Assembly (NCBI RefSeq): GCF_910596095.1 | Contig: NC_056536.1 | Span: 15,642,791 to 15,706,790 of the forward strand | From: Thunnus maccoyii | Taxonomy: Eukaryota; Chordata; Actinopteri; Scombriformes; Scombridae | Direction of reading: 5' to 3' | DNA length: 64,000 bases | Shown here: piece by piece, positions 1-11,640 of the stretch | Layout of the letters: every line of letters begins with the position of its first letter | Position numbering within the stretch: position 1 is the stretch's first letter | Translations under genes and position numbers: made by a program | The notes under the pieces: model-generated | Told to the model about the DNA's origin: nothing | Seen by the model: only the letters and a program-made list of their open reading frames with translations | Database searches by the model: none

Positions 1-8
1 GAAGGCAT

Positions 9-617
9 TTAAGGACAGGACACAATTTTTCAAGTCTGTCTTAAAGCAATACTGAGGTTCCCAAATGAACATTGAACAGGTTTTGCTCGTTGTAATCACT
101 CTTTCTGTTCATACTGACCATTAGAAGATCTCTTCCAAACGTACTTTCAATGTAGGTTGTGGGCGACAAAATCCACAGAGAAGATAATATGAGGCTTCAG
201 CTGTCTGAGTTAGTCAAATAAAGTGGATATCTTCTACAGTTACAGTCTTTTTAGTAATTTCCTCTTTGTGTCTCCATGGACAGTGTTTTACTGTTGAACT
301 GTGGAAGAAGGATCATAACAAAAAAGGGAATCTGGCACTAAAAGACAGTAAAAATATAGAATTGATTTGACTAATTTGGACAGCTGAAACTTCATATTAG
401 CGTCAAATAAACCTTTAAATACGTTTTTGCACAGGAAGACTGCGGATTTTGTCCCCCATCACTTACATTGAAAGTGCATTATGAAGGGATCTCTTAATTG
501 TCAGTATGAACAAGAGGAATGATTATAGCAAGAAAAACATGTGTCAGTGTTTGTTTGGACACCTGACTGTTGTTTTAGGACAGACTTGAAAAATTGTGAA
601 CCCATCCTTTAAAGCTT
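9..617. repeat. Foldback MITE-like element, copy A (near full-length palindrome)
   Basis: The left half and the reverse complement of the right half align along almost their whole length. Shared blocks include CAATTTTTCAAGTCTGTC at both ends, TGTTCATACTGAC, CTTTCAATGTA and CAGCTGTC. Each arm is roughly 290 bp with little unpaired loop. No coding capacity is seen. It lies in the slc16a4 intron cut by the left window edge. Related copies lie near 18.4-19.0 kb and 9.87-10.13 kb. The ends carry TTTAAGGACAGG-like sequence; a clear target-site duplication was not found. The family name is unknown to me. Confidence 0.8.
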
Positions 618-777
618 AAAATGTAGGTTTCTCCAAGGTCGATTGGTACCATATGTAGGAACCATTATCAGGGTTTCACTGTCAAAATCAATATTATTTT
701 GATGACAAACGATAATTTGCTTTATTAAGGTGGATCATAACAACACAGTACAAACTACTGACAAATGTATGCCTCAC

Positions 778-2835
778 CTGCAACAGAGATGATAAAGGAG
801 GCGTCCATGGCGTCGATGCCCAGAGTTCTGGCTCGGGCAGACAGGTGGAAATAGGGGATGAAGTAGGCCAGCTGGCTGAAGACCAAAGACCAAGTGTAGA
901 TGCAAAAGAATGGGTCCTTTAGCAAGGAGAAATCCAGTACTTTGGTTTTTCTGCTGGTCACCTCACTCGGTGTGCTGGCATGTGAGGCAACAATGGTGGA
1001 GCCATTCATGCTGCTGTTGAGCTCCATGGAAGTGTCTGGGGTGGTGGGTTTACCCTGACCCAAGTCATTGTGGGGCTCATGGCCATTCACTCCATTGAGG
1101 ACCAGTCTGGTCAGTTCAGGGTTCACTGACTGGTCCTGGAGTCCCTGAGTACACTGCCCCTCCGGGTCTTCTGTGTCCCTGTGTGGAGGAGGGGGAGGAG
1201 GGGATGGAAATGAGTCTGATTTGGAGATGCCATTGGATAAGTGAGAGGAGCCATTCAAGCAGCTCTTAGTGTATTCCTTCTCTGAGGAGCTCTTGAGGGA
1301 GACAGCAGGGCTCTTTTGGGTGGGAGAAGAGGTAGGGTTTGACACAGAGGCGGGCTTCACATTGATGGGTCGCAGAAGCAGCCCAGAGGCGACCAGATTC
1401 AGCATGAGACCGCCAAGAATCAGCATCGCCCCTGTGAGGGACGAAGACAGCTTATATGCGCTGTATTTCTACCACCACTCACACACAAAAAAAGGAAAAA
1501 TACTAGAACTTCCTGTTCATTAACAGATTTCTCCCGCCTACCTTGCCATGCATACTGGTCCAGGAGCAGCTGAGTGAATGGTGCGAGGGCAAAGGTCAAA
1601 CCCATCCCAGAACGCCCGATCGCATACGCCGTTGCTAACCTCTTTCGGAAGTACAGCGCTGTGACCACGGAGAAGGATTGGTATAGTAGTGCAAAACCCA
1701 TTCCTAAATGGAGTAAAGAAAGTTATCAAACACCTTGTAAGTAAGAGGGATTTTTGACAGACAAGAGGCAAACTCAACCTCACAACCTCAAATAGATGTC
1801 CTTACAAAGAAGATGTCCTTGGGTTGAATCCCATTGACATATTTCTACTCACCAACTATCACTCCCATGCTGATGTAGAGGAACACCACGCTGTTGGCAA
1901 AAATACTCATGAGGAAGCCTCCGCTAACCAGCACTGCCCCGGCGATGGAGGTCACCCTGGTTCCTAGCTTAGCACAGGCCACGGAGGCGAGGGGTGCTAC
2001 AGAAGTGACAGGAGAGGAAGCATGAAGATACAGGATCTCAAAAAGTTTCATCATTTTCTGCTGGTAATGGTAAAAGCTTTGCCCTCTTCTTTCAACTCTT
2101 TTGGGAGAACTTGAAGGAGAGAGGACACAATTATATGAGAATCTTTAGGAACTCCACAGAGCTGTGAAGGTGATTCAGAAAGACTTTTTCGACTCGAACC
2201 TCCAGAGAGACGCAGACTTGACATGATGGAACCGATCCAGCTGATGCTCTCTGATGAGCCTCCAAACTCGTCTTGGAACGCCACAAAGAAGATCCCAAAG
2301 CTCTTCAGTGTTCCCATCACAAGGACATTTACCTGCAGTCGTTCAATGAAACACACACACACAAACGTGCAGAAATGGAAACGAGATCAGTGCTACTGTA
2401 GTATGTGAGGTCAATATATTGAATTTCTTCAGGCTTGATTAGCATTCTTGTTTCAGACTGAACTCTAAGTAACACACATATGGAGATTTAGGAAAAAGAA
2501 ACACAAATATTGGGACTAGTATTTATATTCCTGGTTTTGTTTTTTTCTTGCTGTCCTTCTATTGGAAACTTTAATAAAAGACCAGAAACCACACCATTGC
2601 AAAAAAAAATCATCACTTATGTTTATGAAGTTAACATTATATAAAATATTTTAAAACCATCTTGTTAATTACATAAAATAATAAATTCAATACAGGGATG
2701 AGGGATTATTAGACATACCAGGAAGCAATGCAGCACCACCATCCAGCCCCAACCTCCATCTGGAGGGTCCTCATACTGGATCTCTTTCTCTTTCTCCTTC
2801 TTAGTGGTCATGGCATCCTTTCTGAACAGGTTCAT
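778..2835 (-). CDS. slc16a4: slc16a4 (MCT5-like monocarboxylate transporter), 3' end missing
   Basis: Major-facilitator membrane protein of the SLC16 family; the substrate of MCT5 is poorly defined. Coding exons on the minus strand: 2719-2835, 2200-2332, 1853-1996, 1542-1703 and 778-1431, all with GT-AG junctions and continuous frame, giving about 403 residues. The family signature DGGWGW is at residues 26-31. The stretch [15 protein letters not shown] and the later [20 protein letters not shown] closely resemble human SLC16A4 as I remember it, more than MCT6, 7, 9, 11, 12, 13 or 14. Exon 5 holds the long hydrophilic loop between helices 6 and 7, rich in Ser and Pro, followed by helix 7. Human MCT5 is about 487 residues, so the last helices and C-tail lie left of position 1. 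The start Met (2833-2835) lies 16 bases inside an exon beginning at 2851; Met9 is an alternative start. The missing end is due to the window edge and not to decay. Confidence 0.93.
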
Positions 2836-3368
2836 GGCTGCCTTGGTTTCACTGGGAGAGGAAAAAAAAAGAAAAACATAAATAACCTCAAAGTCACATG
2901 TAGTAGGTTGCCTAAGAGAGAGGATTTATTCTGATCACAGGCTATAAATACAGTGTACAATGCATGACGTATCTGCACAGGTATGGCTAGTATAGACTCA
3001 ACATTTATTTAACATTCATTTAAAAAAATATTTGCAACAAAAGGGATGGAATGAGGTCATCTTTCAAAGAAAAAATTGCTTTAAGCAACTTAACAGAAAA
3101 CTGTAGACCAAAACATCAATCAAATCATTTTGACGTGTTCAAGGAAACAACTGACAGTTAACATTTTTTAATCATTGTGTCAAGGTACAGAACGATCCTT
3201 TAAGGGTAACTGACAGTAGACAGAAAGCTGTAATACAGTCACTGAGGTGAATCAGGTCAGTTACAGTACAGCTGAAGCTGGTTACTCTTCCACCTCTTTT
3301 GCTCTTATTACAGCTACTGCACTGGACTGAATGTCTCAGCAGTGTTTACATGAAGTATGACTGTTAAT

Positions 3369-3998
3369 CAGTGTTGGAATAACTAATTGTAAAATGTAAT
3401 TGTAAAAGTTACTGTAATTCCACTACTTTTGGCACTAACTAATAATGTAACTTTTTCAATTTAAATAACTTAATTACGTCTACTTAAAATTTGAATGGGC
3501 TCATTACTCGTTACTTTTGTCTTGCGTGGAAATAGTGGACAGTTGCAGAGGATAGCAGACACAACACAAACACATCATCTGACCTTACCGTGTCTCAGAG
3601 CCGCGCTGAAAAGTCACGTCATTGTAGCCAACTTGTCTCTGGATTTATAATGTTTTATATTGTAAATAATACCTGTTACTAAACTGCTGCTGCTATTTCT
3701 GGTTTGAGTTGTGGATCTGCGGTAAAACCTGGAGCGGACTTTTGAGTTGTCTTTCTTTTATGTTTGTGGATTGAACTAAACTGATTTGTGGCTGTGAGGA
3801 ATTCTTTACGGAGTGGATTGAACTATGAGATTTTGGGATGAGTTACACTTGTGCGTTAAAAGTAACAAAAAAGTTACTTTCCTTAGCAACTAATCACTCT
3901 TAATATGCTATAATTGGAAAAGTAATTCAATTACTTTTTGAGAGAAGTAACAAGTAACTGTAACTAATTACTCATTTTCAGTAACTTGCCCAACACTG
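3369..3998. mobile_element. Non-autonomous hAT element with perfect 8-bp target duplication
   Basis: Terminal inverted repeats begin CAGTGTTGG and end CAACACTG. Both ends continue into motifs rich in TAATTAC and GTAACTT. The flanks 3361-3368 and 3999-4006 are the same 8 bases, CTGTTAAT, which is the duplication length hAT transposases make. The 630-bp interior has no transposase frame, so it moved in trans. The intact duplication suggests a fairly recent insertion. Confidence 0.92.
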
Positions 3999-4119
3999 CT
4001 GTTAATTTTGAGAATCTTGAAGCTGCCTGTCGGCACGTAACTGCATGATAGTTTGCTTTGATGATAATGTTTTAAATTCAGTGATATTTTAAACATAATA
4101 GCTTTTATTTAAAGGTATC

Positions 4120-5190
4120 CTATGCAGGATTTTCTTAAAAAACAATGTAAAGACTCATATAGAAGTAATCCCTCTCATCATGATTTAGTGACAAAAATCC
4201 TTAAATATAAAATTGGTCAATTTGGCCTTTGTTTTATTTTCGTGATGAAATACAAGATCTATATTTTCAGCCATAACACCTTTCATATTTTAGCCAACAA
4301 ATTAATGAATTTTAAACTGCACAACACAACTATTGCTTGGGTCTTAGATTATCTCTTGTCTCGACCTCAGTTTGTCAGGCTTGATAAGAAACAGTCTGAT
4401 GTTATCTTAACTAAAACAGGAGCTCCACAGGGCTCAGTTTTATCCCCCTTTTTATTCACACTCGATACCGCTGACTATAGGCATAGTCAGATGTCTTGTC
4501 AAATCCAAAAGTTTTCAGATGACACTGTCCTAGTGGATGTACTTAATCAAGGCAATGACCTATAAAAGAGAGGTCGAATTATTTGTGAGATGCAAATTTT
4601 ATTGAACGTTGGGGAGACCAAAGAATCAATTCCTGATTTCAGAAGGAAGGAGGAGGAAGTCTTCCCAGTGATAATAAAGGGTCATCAGATAGAAATTGTC
4701 CAGTCTTACAAATATCTTGTGTCTACCTGGACAGTAAATTAAACTGTAAAAAGAACAGTGAGGTTGTATTCAAGAAGGCTCGGTCGAGACTATTTTTCTT
4801 CTTGAGGAAGGTTAGATCCTTTGATATCAGCAAGAAGCTTCTTCAAGTTTTTTTTTAAATCAGGGAATCTTAGCTACTGTCCTCTTTTATGCTGTGCTCT
4901 GCTGGGGGGGGGGGGGGCGGCATCACTGTGGATGATAAAGACAGGATCAATAAGATGATCAGAAAGGCTGGCTCAGTGATTGGCCTTACCCCAGACTCAC
5001 TTGAGGTTACTGTAGAAAAGAGAACAAGGACCAAACTAACGGTTCCGCATTATGGAGGCCATCCATTACACAGTGACTCAGAAGCTCAGTGAGCGACTAG
5101 TGATGCCTCAGTGTTGTACTGAATGACTCAGAAGGTCTTTTGTTCCAGCAGCAATCAGATTTTTTAATGAACACTTTTAGATGTGGTCTG
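4120..5190 (+). mobile_element. L2-clade (CR1-L2 type) LINE reverse transcriptase fragment, decayed
   Basis: The 4122-4565 frame encodes the motif GAPQGSVLSPFLFTL, then KFSDDT: a fingers/palm block and an altered form of the catalytic YxDD region (FSDD is normal for this group). Continuing in other frames are the thumb-like text QSYKYL, FLRKVRSF and, at 4889-5092, DKDRINKMIRKAGSVIGL. The copy is 5'-truncated, interrupted by frameshifts and lacks its usual 3' tail. A run of 13 G bases near 4905 sits in the coding frame. It is antisense to slc16a4 and non-functional. Confidence 0.85.
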
Positions 5191-5449
5191 GCCACTATCT
5201 CTGTTGTGTGTGAAGGGGGGGGGACTCCATGAAGACACGCGCAATCTCAGTTGCATAAAATAACACAAATAACATAACAGCTCAGACAACTACACAATGC
5301 AAAAACAATGACTCAAACATGTAAACTACGTGCTTTCACTAAAAATCCATGGCAGCGTCTATAGCAACCACCATAGCAACTATAGAAAGACCTGAAATAA
5401 TCTTCATAATAACTAATGAACTAAACATCATATACATTCACTGAATGTA

Positions 5450-5690
5450 TATGACACACACACACACACACAAAAACACACACACACACACACACACACT
5501 CTATTTCTCTCTGGCCCTCACTTGTTTAGCAGAAATTAAGATTATATCAAGTGCTGGCAAGTTGGCAGACGCCTTTGAAAAGCTGCTGATAGCTGCAGAG
5601 GCTATTGATCTTCACTGTGAGCCGGGCAATCAGAGCCATACATCTCTCCGGATTGTCTGGAGATTGCAGCAATTAGTTCTGCGAATTAAA
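5450..5690. repeat. CA microsatellite plus about 190 bp block duplicated from/with the prok1 intron
   Basis: A (CA)n tract runs into a unique-looking segment with TTAAGATTATATCAAGTGCT, then GCTGATAGCTGCAGAGGC and CAGAGCCATACATCTCTC. The same order of sequence, about 85-90% alike by eye, occurs at about 23,277-23,510 in prok1 intron 2. No frame is shared through both copies. Confidence 0.8.
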
Positions 5691-8600
5691 AATGACACCT
5701 CTCAAAAATGGTAGGGCCTGCAGAGAAGGCCCTGATGGCCCTGACTGACCTCCTCTGCCTGATAACCAGTAGGCCTTCTGCGCCTACTGGGCTCCACCAA
5801 CATTGGCTTACTGAAATAAATGGGTGATAACAGCCTCCTGAACCTACTAGTAAGTTTAGTAGGCCATTACTAGCCCATTTAGTTGGGACATATGCGTGAT
5901 GATAATGCATATTCAATAGGCTGATAACAGTCAAATCGGCTGTCATGCCTGTGTCGTGAGCCGACCGTACTGCAGTTTGACTTGGCACCCCAACATGCAA
6001 CGTGCAACCTTGAATTACTTTGAGCCCTTCTTGGAACACATTTCCAAAGGATCCTCCTCTCGAGACTTTGATTTGCGTCAGCAGATTTTAAATGAGCCTT
6101 GTTAAACAGAAACATACAAGACTGTGTGTATTCATACGTGAGCTACGACGGTGTCAAACTCACAAATTAAGACTTGGAAATCTTTTTATGATCAAACAGG
6201 ACTTCCAGACAAGTACAAGTCAATATTAAGATTTTTACTAGAATTAAGTCAAAATTAAAATAAATAAAACAGCTGGATGTAGGGGCGATGGTGGGGTAAA
6301 GCAGAGATAATGCAGAGGGGCAACCAGCAGCAGAGACTTTGACATCTTTAACAGATTGGCCCACTGTCGATGGCAACAAGCAAACTCAGCTATATACTGT
6401 ACATACAGGACATATGTCTTGTGTCCCAATTGATAGCTACTGATTTAAAGTCAAGCGCCTGCTCTGAATCACAGAGGAATGTGCAAGTTGCAACAGAGTA
6501 GTGATGCACCACGGCTGATTTCATCATACACAGGCTTCCAGACCACAGTGTAAAAATCTTGCTCTAACACCAGGCCACCGTCACCGACAATCATCATGTC
6601 AGCAGTTCTCTGGCACAATAAAACCACTAATTACACTTTCTGTTGGGAGAAAAAAGCTCCATCAGTCACTCACCCTGTGTTGATCCAGTAGCTCACTGTA
6701 CTCTCAGTTTGTTATCAGAAATGTTGTTTCTATACAGGGTCTGTTTATTGGAGCTAGAATGCTGCAGCAGCCTTTAAAGGGTCAGTTCACCCAAACCACA
6801 ACGTAATTCAGCATAAATTTTCCCCACTTGTCTCAGATGCAGATACGCCTGGTTTTATTTGACAACTTGCCTCACATATATAGTACATGCATAATAATAT
6901 GCATCATATTTAAGCTGTGCGTATGATCACACCCACCCACAGTTAAGAATTGCTGAACTCTTTGTTTTCCTAGGAATGACATTACACTGTAAATCAGAGG
7001 GCAGGCTCAGGCTTGCTTAGAACGTGACATATACCCAACCCCAGATGCTGAAAAGCAAAGTAGGAGTAGAGGACGTAGTAAACCTGTGTGCATTCACCAG
7101 TCTTTTGTAGCTTGCATCACTAAGTCACTCTGACTTAGACATGTATAAGAAGCAGAGACCAAATTAGGCAGAAAGCACAGAGCGGATTAAAAGGGGAATG
7201 AATTGGGCCAGTGTATTGCGAGGAAGTATTTCCCTCCCATGTGCTGTTCACAAGTTGTCCTCAGAGTGTGCTTGAGTGCATGTTTGTGAATGTGCTGAGG
7301 GTCTGAGGGTTTGAGCGATGGGGGATTGGAGATCAGCCCCTTTGTAGTGAGGTATTAACACCACGTTGCTGCACACTTCCACTAGGACATTCTCTCTAAC
7401 TTTTACACAGTGTGTCTAGTAAAATATTAGATTTCAGAAAGGTTACTTGGTGAATAAGACTCTCCAAAATCTGTCCCTATTTGACCTACCATTTATACAA
7501 GTTATATATTACAAAATATTTCCTGCAGAGAAAAAGGATCGTAACAACCGATGAGATGCTATGAACAGATCTTTTCACCTTTTTCAGTCCAAATCTGTAC
7601 CTTGAGTCTAGATTGACCAAACTGAAAACAGAAGTTTGGGCCTGAACAAAAAATGGCCAGAGGAGGACTTTAAGATCATATTTGAACACGTGTCTGTTGT
7701 ATCTGTACATCCTGAAGCTGGAGCGTGTGTGGTTTCTACAGTTTTCTATTATGTGTTCACAGTAGCCACAGAGCTAGTACTGTTGGTGCTTAAAATAGTG
7801 ACAAGCCAACAGGTAACACTTTTGTCAGTTAGCCCAAAGCCATATGCCAAGCATGTTTTAACACTGACCCACTCTCGCACACACACACACACACACACAC
7901 GCAGAAACACTGAGAACTTGATCAGTTACAGTCCAATAAAAATGTCTGCGCAAGAGTACAATAAACCTATGGTGTCTTGTGCTATATTAATCGAGTATTT
8001 GCCATGATTAAGTAACTAGTGATGTAATTAGAAATGTGCACATGTATTAGATGTGTAGTTTCAGGTACAATTTGAGTGCAATAGAGTGGAGACAAAGTCT
8101 CATTATCATTTTTTACATTTCAACTGTCACCACTAAGTGTGGGCCCAAATAAAGAGATCTCTACAATTTGAGTAAAAGGAAACATGGCTGAAAATTGGGA
8201 TACAATTTGTCTATAAAGAGTGAAAATCATTCCCTATTTCCTGTATAGTGGTTGACATTTACTGTCTGCCACTTTGAGTGTCTGAATTTTTAGTGTAATA
8301 TGATGAAGCATAAAAAATAGTGTCCATGGCATGTTCACAACTTTCTGCTAATAATCTCCCAATGTGGTGCGTTGCATTCTATAGATGTGAAAACTGCAGT
8401 TGTGCAACACCACATTTGATGTTCATTCATTAGCTTCATTAGCTGCTCACTATAAAGAAACCTACTGTCTCTTATAGAAGTGAATGAGGGGGTGACTTTG
8501 GACACAGAAAAAGTAACAGCCGCGTCCTTTCACCTTCCAGCAGTGGACTTCACTGAGAGGACGTAAGGAATGCAGAGGTTCATGCTATCCACCCCAAGAT

Positions 8601-9329
8601 CCCAACCCCTCCATGCCTCGACCAGCAGCAGGAGTTGCAAGTGCAATGACAAGGACATGATCCCTCACAGGCTTCTCACCTGCAAAAACTGCAAGTTGTG
8701 TTTGTTGGAAAGCACCAACGCTGCTTGAAGTTGCGGCGGGGCGAGCGTTTTGCACCTGCACCCCCTGTGAACTGTAAATTATACTAGCGTGTAATAAAAG
8801 GGTTTGATTACAAGTAAGTCAGTGTTTAGTCAGTGTGTGTTGGTCCCAGCACCCAGCACTCCTGCTCAGGCAGATTTATGCCAGTATTGGGCAAGATCAC
8901 TTTTGAATACTGAATCCTGCACAGGACTGTATCAAATGATGAGAAATTCAAAGGAGAGAAAGAGGCAAAGCCACATGAAAGCAAGTTAGACAGCAGGCAG
9001 GTTTGCTGCCAAATTTGCCCAAATGTCATTCAAATACCCAAGATGTTAAACAGAAGCTATACAACAGGAAACAAAGCCTCTAGTCTCTGCTATGACACCA
9101 GTATTAAACTAATTTCTTCACACCAGAAAGTATCTTGGAGCAGACTAATGTAACAGCAAAACATTAATGGCCATTATTCAGACAGGCACAAACAAGCCCA
9201 ACCTGCACTTAAACTACTGCATCTTTATTTTCTAGCAACTCTAGAAAAACAAGTCCAACTTGGCTCAAGCTATGTGTGGACATAGCAACCTGCTAGAGGG
9301 CAAGAAGTGGAATGTTGTCCGCCTGTCTG

Positions 9330-9425
9330 CCTGCCATTATTTAAATTTTCATTATTTAAATATTTTCATTATTTATTTAAATAATTTTCATTATTTAAAT
9401 AATAATTTTCATTATTTAAATAAAA
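9330..9425. repeat. AT-rich tandem repeat, about 18-20 bp unit
   Basis: Four to five imperfect copies of a unit like TTTTCATTATTTAAATAA lie head to tail. It is simple-sequence DNA in the slc16a4 5' intron, with no coding meaning. Confidence 0.8.
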
Positions 9426-9776
9426 CGCAATTTCCATTTCATTTTACTTTGACACAAGCTAAAATAATTCAAATTTAAAAGACCAGTTTGCAATTGTATT
9501 TCAAATTTCTACCAGGTTCACCCTGGTAGCCTACTAGTTAAGACACATGCCACATTATTGCAAAGTGTATATTTGAAAATGTTAGACAAAATCCATTTCA
9601 AATTCAATTTCTTTATAATTATGGCAGGACTATATATTGGAGTCCATAACATTCAATGTTTACATGAATTATGCATTTTCAAACATGAAAATTGTTTTTT
9701 AATTTAATTTTGTTGTACAGCATTCAAAAAAAATTGCAAATAAAATTTGAGCTTGAACAGGTAATGTCATTTTTTC

Positions 9777-9813
9777 AGTCTTGTACTTCCATAAACAATG
9801 GAAGTACAAGACT
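9777..9813. other. Perfect 16-bp hairpin
   Basis: AGTCTTGTACTTCCAT at 9777-9792 pairs exactly with ATGGAAGTACAAGACT at 9798-9813 across the five-base loop AAACA. It is too short for a typical microRNA precursor. It lies 50 bp before a foldback-element relative. Confidence 0.75.
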
Positions 9814-9865
9814 TTTATACTTTAAGACCCTAAACTTTAAAAGGCAGATGGACTGACAGGCCTTA

Positions 9866-10130
9866 AAGGATGGGTTCATATTTTTTCAATTCTATCTTAA
9901 AATACTAGGTATTCACATGCCTGTATGTACGTAGAACCAGTCTAAAAAATCTGTAACTTTGGAAGAAACCCACTTGACTTGCTGAAGCTTCTGCTGAAGT
10001 TTAGGTTGCTCCACAAAAGGAGGACTGTGCATTTTGTCAACCATCTTTTAATTTACAATCAAAGGGATTTCATTATGGCCAGTATGGGTAGGAGGAACAA
10101 TTACAGGTAATATTCACTTCCAGTGTAGTG
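9866..10130. repeat. Diverged, internally deleted relative of the foldback element (copy C)
   Basis: It begins AAAGGATGGGTTCATA, matching the reverse complement of the right end of copy A. It ends with text like the copy A right arm: GCATTTTGTCAACCATC, then CATTATGGCCAGTATGGG and AGGAGGAACAATTACAG. The middle is shorter and more diverged, so this is an older copy. Confidence 0.6.
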
Positions 10131-11149
10131 AACTCAAAGCCTGTCTCTCTTCAGAATCCATGTCACACTACAGTCAAGGTTGAACTCATTTGTGTCTCAT
10201 TTGTGCTCTGTGGTTGCCATTTCCTCTGACCCCAATATGCACCAAACACACTTCAGTTGTGAAAACAGCACTGAGCTTTGGAGATCAGAGTCAGCGTATT
10301 ACAGATTTCAGCCAGCAAATCTGAGATGTAGATGGTGTCCTTCTGTGAGTTACTATGATCAATTTTTGCACCTATGAGAAATGTAAAGAATATTTTACCA
10401 AAAGTAAACCTTTGTGATTGTTGTCCCTGCAGGCAAGAATGCTGAATGATAATGTTTGAACTTAATGGAGAACAAAGTGTCATAACAAAGACCAATATTT
10501 TTTTTCAATATTAACAATAGTATAACAAAACATCAATAAAAATATCTCCTAATTTCTTATGCATATATATATAGTAACATAAAGAGAGATATTCTGATGA
10601 AACCAGCTTGTTGATTTACCTGTTAATCTGTTTTGGTGGTATTCCTGAAGGCTCTGGAGGTGAAGAGTAAACTCAGAAGTCTTACTCTCTGAGTGTCATT
10701 CTCGGCTTGGTCGAAGGGCACTTGAAACTATGGCTGCATCAACATTCACTTTACACCTACAACAAGAAGAGGACAATGATACATTAAGTAACAAATATCA
10801 CAAGATCATGAGAAAAAGATTTAGAAAAAAAAACACAGGTGCTTGTCTGAAACCTGATAGCAGAAACATAAGTAGCACTCACCAAACAACAATGTTGATA
10901 TTTGATAAGTATTTTCTGTATTGAGAATATTCTAAATATGGCAGGTTTTGCCACAAAAAACAAAAATGCTGCACAGCACATCACTGTCCACATGTGCTGC
11001 ACAGAACCAAACAAATTGTACATTCGGCTTCTCTTGGAAGGTCTTAAACTTGCAAATTAACAAGACGAAGAGTTTGCGGCCATGCATGGTTCTGTGAGGG
11101 TGTATCATGGTGGACAACAGGAACAACAGTGCTTTGAGCTAAATTCTGG

Positions 11150-11640
11150 CATCAGATTGCTAACATGTGATGTTTACGTATGTTTACCATGTTCACCATC
11201 ATAGTTTAGCGTGTTAGCATGAAAACTTTCGCTACCTAACACTAAACATAAAGTACAATTGAGGCTGATGTGAATGTCATTAGTTTTTCAAGTATTTTAT
11301 AAGAAACCAAAGTAATTTGTCAAACTGATAATTTGACCTGAAGGTGGCGCTAGAGGAAAAATTAAGGGATTACCAAAGTTATTACAATTCATCTTGAGGG
11401 GGCAATGAATCCTTGTATCAAATTTCATGACAATCCATCCAATAGCTGTTGAGACATTTCGCTCTAAACCAAAAATGTCAACCTCACGATGGTTGGAGAG
11501 GAAAGGTCATTCGTCATTAGGATTCATCGTCTGGGAACCATGAACATCTGTATAAAATGTCAGAGCATACAGTCAATAGTTGTTCAGATATTTCAGTCTG
11601 GAACAAAGTGGTGGAGCAACTGACCAAACAACATCCCTAA
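11150..11640. repeat. Dispersed teleost interspersed repeat, unclassified
   Basis: The blocks GCTGATGTGAATGTCATTAG, AAGGTGGCGCTAGAGG, AATTTCATGACAATCCATCC and CTGGAACAAAGTGGTGGA are ones I associate with an abundant repeat of percomorph genomes. There are no terminal repeats or clear coding frame. Class (SINE or LINE 3' part) is not settled from this copy. Confidence 0.55.

Noticed and set aside
8560-8800. Cysteine-rich short frame (SCKCNDKD, TCKNCKLC) followed by AATAAA, faintly like a growth-factor tail
   Set aside because: The frame stops early, no upstream exons or signal peptide fit, and no family matches without forcing frame changes. A database search of the translated 240 bp would decide.
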